Shown here in pieces: positions 6,491-7,611 of a stretch of 7,611 bases of DNA (position 1 is its first letter; each line of letters opens with the position of its first letter). The position numbers and the translations under genes are program-made. The notes beneath the pieces were generated by a model. That model did not search any database. It had not been told where the DNA came from and saw only the letters and a list, made by a program, of their open reading frames with translations. The stretch comes from Spirochaetales bacterium (GTDB taxonomy: Bacteria; Spirochaetota; Spirochaetia; ARS1246), in the NCBI GenBank assembly GCA_018644745.1, contig JABGPX010000546.1, forward strand, positions 1-7,611, written 5' to 3'.

Positions 6491-6700
6491 TAGCGTTCTT
6501 CTACGAACGAGTCCTGACGCCTGAGGGCTATTTCTAGGCCATTCCCCATACATGGACCGGTCATAACCGCCCACCCGAATTCATTGTAATTCACGGCGGG
6601 TGAGAATACCAGGATAGAGTGTATTAATAAACGATCCCTTCAACGTTGATCGGTGCGTTTCCGCACCGGGCGTCCTAAACGAGGGACCAAACGGAACACA
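6491..6700 (+). ncRNA. possible structured leader or small RNA
   Basis: A transcript from the promoter at 6455-6484 would begin with a hairpin (6494-6509), then a second (6526-6540), then CACCCGAATT pairing with AATTC and GGGTG (6572-6581 with 6588-6592 and 6598-6602), then a 7-bp GC-rich stem (6651-6668). No T-run terminator follows, so the 3' end is arbitrary. I do not recognise a known RNA family. Confidence 0.28.
6651..6668 (+). repeat. GC-rich 7-bp hairpin
   Basis: CGGTGCG (6651-6657) and CGCACCG (6662-6668) form a perfect stem with the loop TTTC. It is not followed by a run of T, so it is not a standard intrinsic terminator. A short TCCT/AGGGA-type pairing lies just downstream. Confidence 0.5.
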
Positions 6701-6792
6701 CAGAATATTGTCTGCCTGTACAATGTAGGGTCATGTAAAATATAGTATTCAGGTGGACGACCTTACTTTCCGGGTGTTATATAGTCGCCATA

Positions 6793-6798
6793 TATAAT
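6793..6798 (+). promoter_or_regulatory. possible -10 box near the SEC-C gene
   Basis: TATAAT is perfect to consensus but has no good -35 at 16-18 bp. An alternative pair is TGGACG (6754-6759) with TTATAT (6777-6782) at 17-bp spacing. Either could start a short leader before ATG 6817. The region is A+T-rich, so chance matches are likely. Confidence 0.25.
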
Positions 6799-6816
6799 TG
6801 GATTTGAGAGCTAAAC

Positions 6817-7437
6817 ATGATTGAGATCCGAAGAAACGATCCCTGTCCGTGCGGAAGCGGGAGGAAATACAAACACTGTTGCTACATGGACAACGAGAGG
6901 AATGCGAGATTACTTCGAGCGGCTGCAAGAGCTCAAGAGCGGGAAGACATCGAAAAGATACTAAACGAACCCCCCCGAGTTTACAGAATGGAAGTACGAC
7001 TAGAATCTCTGGGACCGAGGCGTTTTGATTCGACCATCTCGCGAACAATTGAGATCGAGGGAACAGATTCATTATATGATCTCCATATGGAAATCCAAGA
7101 AGGTTTCGATTGGGATAATGATCATCTATTCTCATTTTTCTTTAGCAACAGAATATGGGACAAAGAAAACGAATACTCAGCAAATCCGTTGGGTGAACAC
7201 ATGCCGTCGAGTTTCGGAGATATCAGTAAACCGGCAAGCGAGACTGAAATAGGAGATCTTCTATTACAAAAAGGAAGCGATTTCAAATACCTATTCGACT
7301 ACGGAGACGAGATTGTCCATGGCATTGAGGTTGTCGAGATATTTGAAAATGAAGAACCTGATGCGATCTTTCCTAAACTGATACAAAGCGTTGGAGAAGC
7401 TCCGTCCCAATACGAATGGCAGTCATTCAGCGAATGA
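6817..7437 (+). CDS. SEC-C motif and pRiA4b ORF-3-like domain protein
   Basis: This 206-residue soluble protein has two recognisable parts. At the very N-terminus, residues 6-22 (RNDPCPCGSGRKYKHCC) are a classic SEC-C zinc motif, with C10, C12, C21 or H20, and C22 as the likely metal ligands. The same motif ends SecA and occurs in many accessory proteins as a protein- or nucleic-acid-binding module. After a charged helical linker (27-50), residues about 55-200 match the plasmid pRiA4b ORF-3-like domain: YDLHMEIQEGFDWDNDHLFSF (87-107), FKYLFDYGDEIVHGIEVVEI (156-175) and SVGEAPSQY (191-199). That domain has no firm biochemical role but is frequent on plasmids and mobile DNA. The start fits because SEC-C begins at once; GAGAG (6806-6810) is a weak ribosome binding site six bases upstream. 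The gene appears complete and monocistronic. Confidence 0.9.
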   Translation: MIEIRRNDPCPCGSGRKYKHCCYMDNERNARLLRAAARAQEREDIEKILNEPPRVYRMEVRLESLGPRRFDSTISRTIEIEGTDSLYDLHMEIQEGFDWDNDHLFSFFFSNRIWDKENEYSANPLGEHMPSSFGDISKPASETEIGDLLLQKGSDFKYLFDYGDEIVHGIEVVEIFENEEPDAIFPKLIQSVGEAPSQYEWQSFSE

Positions 7438-7502
7438 AACCGGAGCCATGCAACCCGCGTGCACGATGTGCTAATTCATGTAGCTACTAATTAGATTCGA
7501 GC

Positions 7503-7611
7503 CTAACTTTTTTGTCTTTTTAATTCGGCCTCCAGGGACTCTCGTTGCGCTCCATTGGCAGCTTGAACCGCTGCTGCATGTACCTTGTTCGTAAATGACA
7601 TATGGATATCT
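7503..7611 (-). CDS. end of a leftward reading frame, unidentified
   Basis: On the minus strand a frame is open from the window's right edge and stops at TAG 7505-7503. It contains an ATG at 7601 and would encode MSFTNKVHAAAVQAANGAQR followed by ESLEAELKRQKS, or the C-terminus of a longer protein. The composition (Ala, Gln, Glu, Lys) suggests a single amphipathic helix. No ribosome binding site is visible before the ATG within the window, so a C-terminal fragment is as likely as a complete 32-residue peptide. No family is recognised. It would be convergent with the SEC-C gene. Confidence 0.3.
   Translation of the reverse strand, partial: DIHMSFTNKVHAAAVQAANGAQRESLEAELKRQKS

Larger units (their letters stand above)
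6445..6575. repeat. 131-bp element bounded by 11-bp perfect inverted repeats
   Basis: GGTGGGCGGTT (6445-6455) is the exact reverse complement of AACCGCCCACC (6565-6575). The pairing can resume after a small bulge with GAC (6457-6459) and GTC (6560-6562). Inside are a 7-1-7 palindrome (6475-6489), a hairpin CGTTC/GAACG (6494-6498/6505-6509) and a short stem GGCTA/TAGGCC with one bulge (6526-6530/6535-6540). The size and terminal inverted repeats would fit a MITE-like or REPIN-like element, but I see no clear target-site duplication at the borders (ggaaa on the left, cgaat on the right). Confidence 0.5.
6398..6816. other. 419-bp structured non-coding region
   Basis: No gene is visible here in either strand. 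The region holds a strong rightward promoter, a palindrome over its -10 box, an 11-bp inverted repeat pair, at least three hairpins between 6494 and 6668, and A+T-rich sequence just before the SEC-C gene. It may be a long regulated leader, a small RNA gene or the remains of a small mobile element. Confidence 0.7.

Noticed and set aside
6445..6700. tRNA, SRP RNA or CRISPR array in the structured gap
   Set aside because: There is no cloverleaf, no known conserved RNA core and no regularly spaced direct repeats.
7471..7521. Terminator for the SEC-C gene (CTAATT/AATTAG stem, then T-runs at 7508-7521)
   Set aside because: The stem is A+T-rich with a 12-nt loop, and the T-run begins 13 nt after it, so it does not fit an intrinsic terminator. 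The T-runs also fall in the leftward reading frame as Lys codons.

Overview
The window is bacterial. It has compact genes, a full-length-type Lhr superfamily-2 helicase, and small accessory families known mainly from prokaryotes (DUF488, DUF6398, SEC-C plus pRiA4b ORF-3). No rRNA, tRNA or other phylogenetic marker is present, so I cannot name a lineage. The left part (the lhr gene) is visibly richer in G+C than the block from about 3500 onward. This suggests a core-type gene next to an acquired, A+T-richer accessory block.

Layout. Positions 11-3487 (minus strand) encode a large Lhr-type helicase. It is intact through the helicase core and most of the C-terminal region, but departs from the family at about residue 1124 (nt ~116), close to the window edge. 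Plus-strand frame 1 at nt 1-111 reads like a later piece of the same protein in the opposite orientation, so an inversion or fold-back join is suspected. Positions 3488-3635 are a divergent intergenic region with one candidate rightward promoter. Then comes a rightward cluster: a two-domain DUF488 protein (3636-4532), a conserved protein of unknown function starting on the very next base (4533-5366), and six bases later the N-terminal stump of an MmeI/YeeA-like DNA methyltransferase/restriction protein (5373-5618). This looks like a three-gene, defence-island-type operon whose last gene has been lost.

Further right are a DUF6398 protein with a probable helix-turn-helix (5744-6397), a 419-bp non-coding stretch, a SEC-C/pRiA4b ORF-3 protein (6817-7437), and the end of a leftward reading frame at the window edge (7503-7611). 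The non-coding stretch is the most structured DNA in the window. It has a near-consensus promoter (TTGACA, 18 bp, GATAAT), a perfect 15-bp palindrome laid over its -10 box, an 11-bp perfect inverted repeat 109 bp apart that overlaps the -35, and several hairpins downstream. It could be a regulated leader, a small RNA gene or a small mobile element.

Functional reading. The best candidate for an under-described system is the DUF488 / unknown-protein pair with the methyltransferase remnant. The unknown protein carries two peptides that fit the bacterial beta-sliding-clamp-binding consensus (QLTLF and a C-terminal QTELF), and the DUF6398 protein ends in a looser match (QQLLDF). A link of these accessory proteins to DNA replication or repair is inference only.
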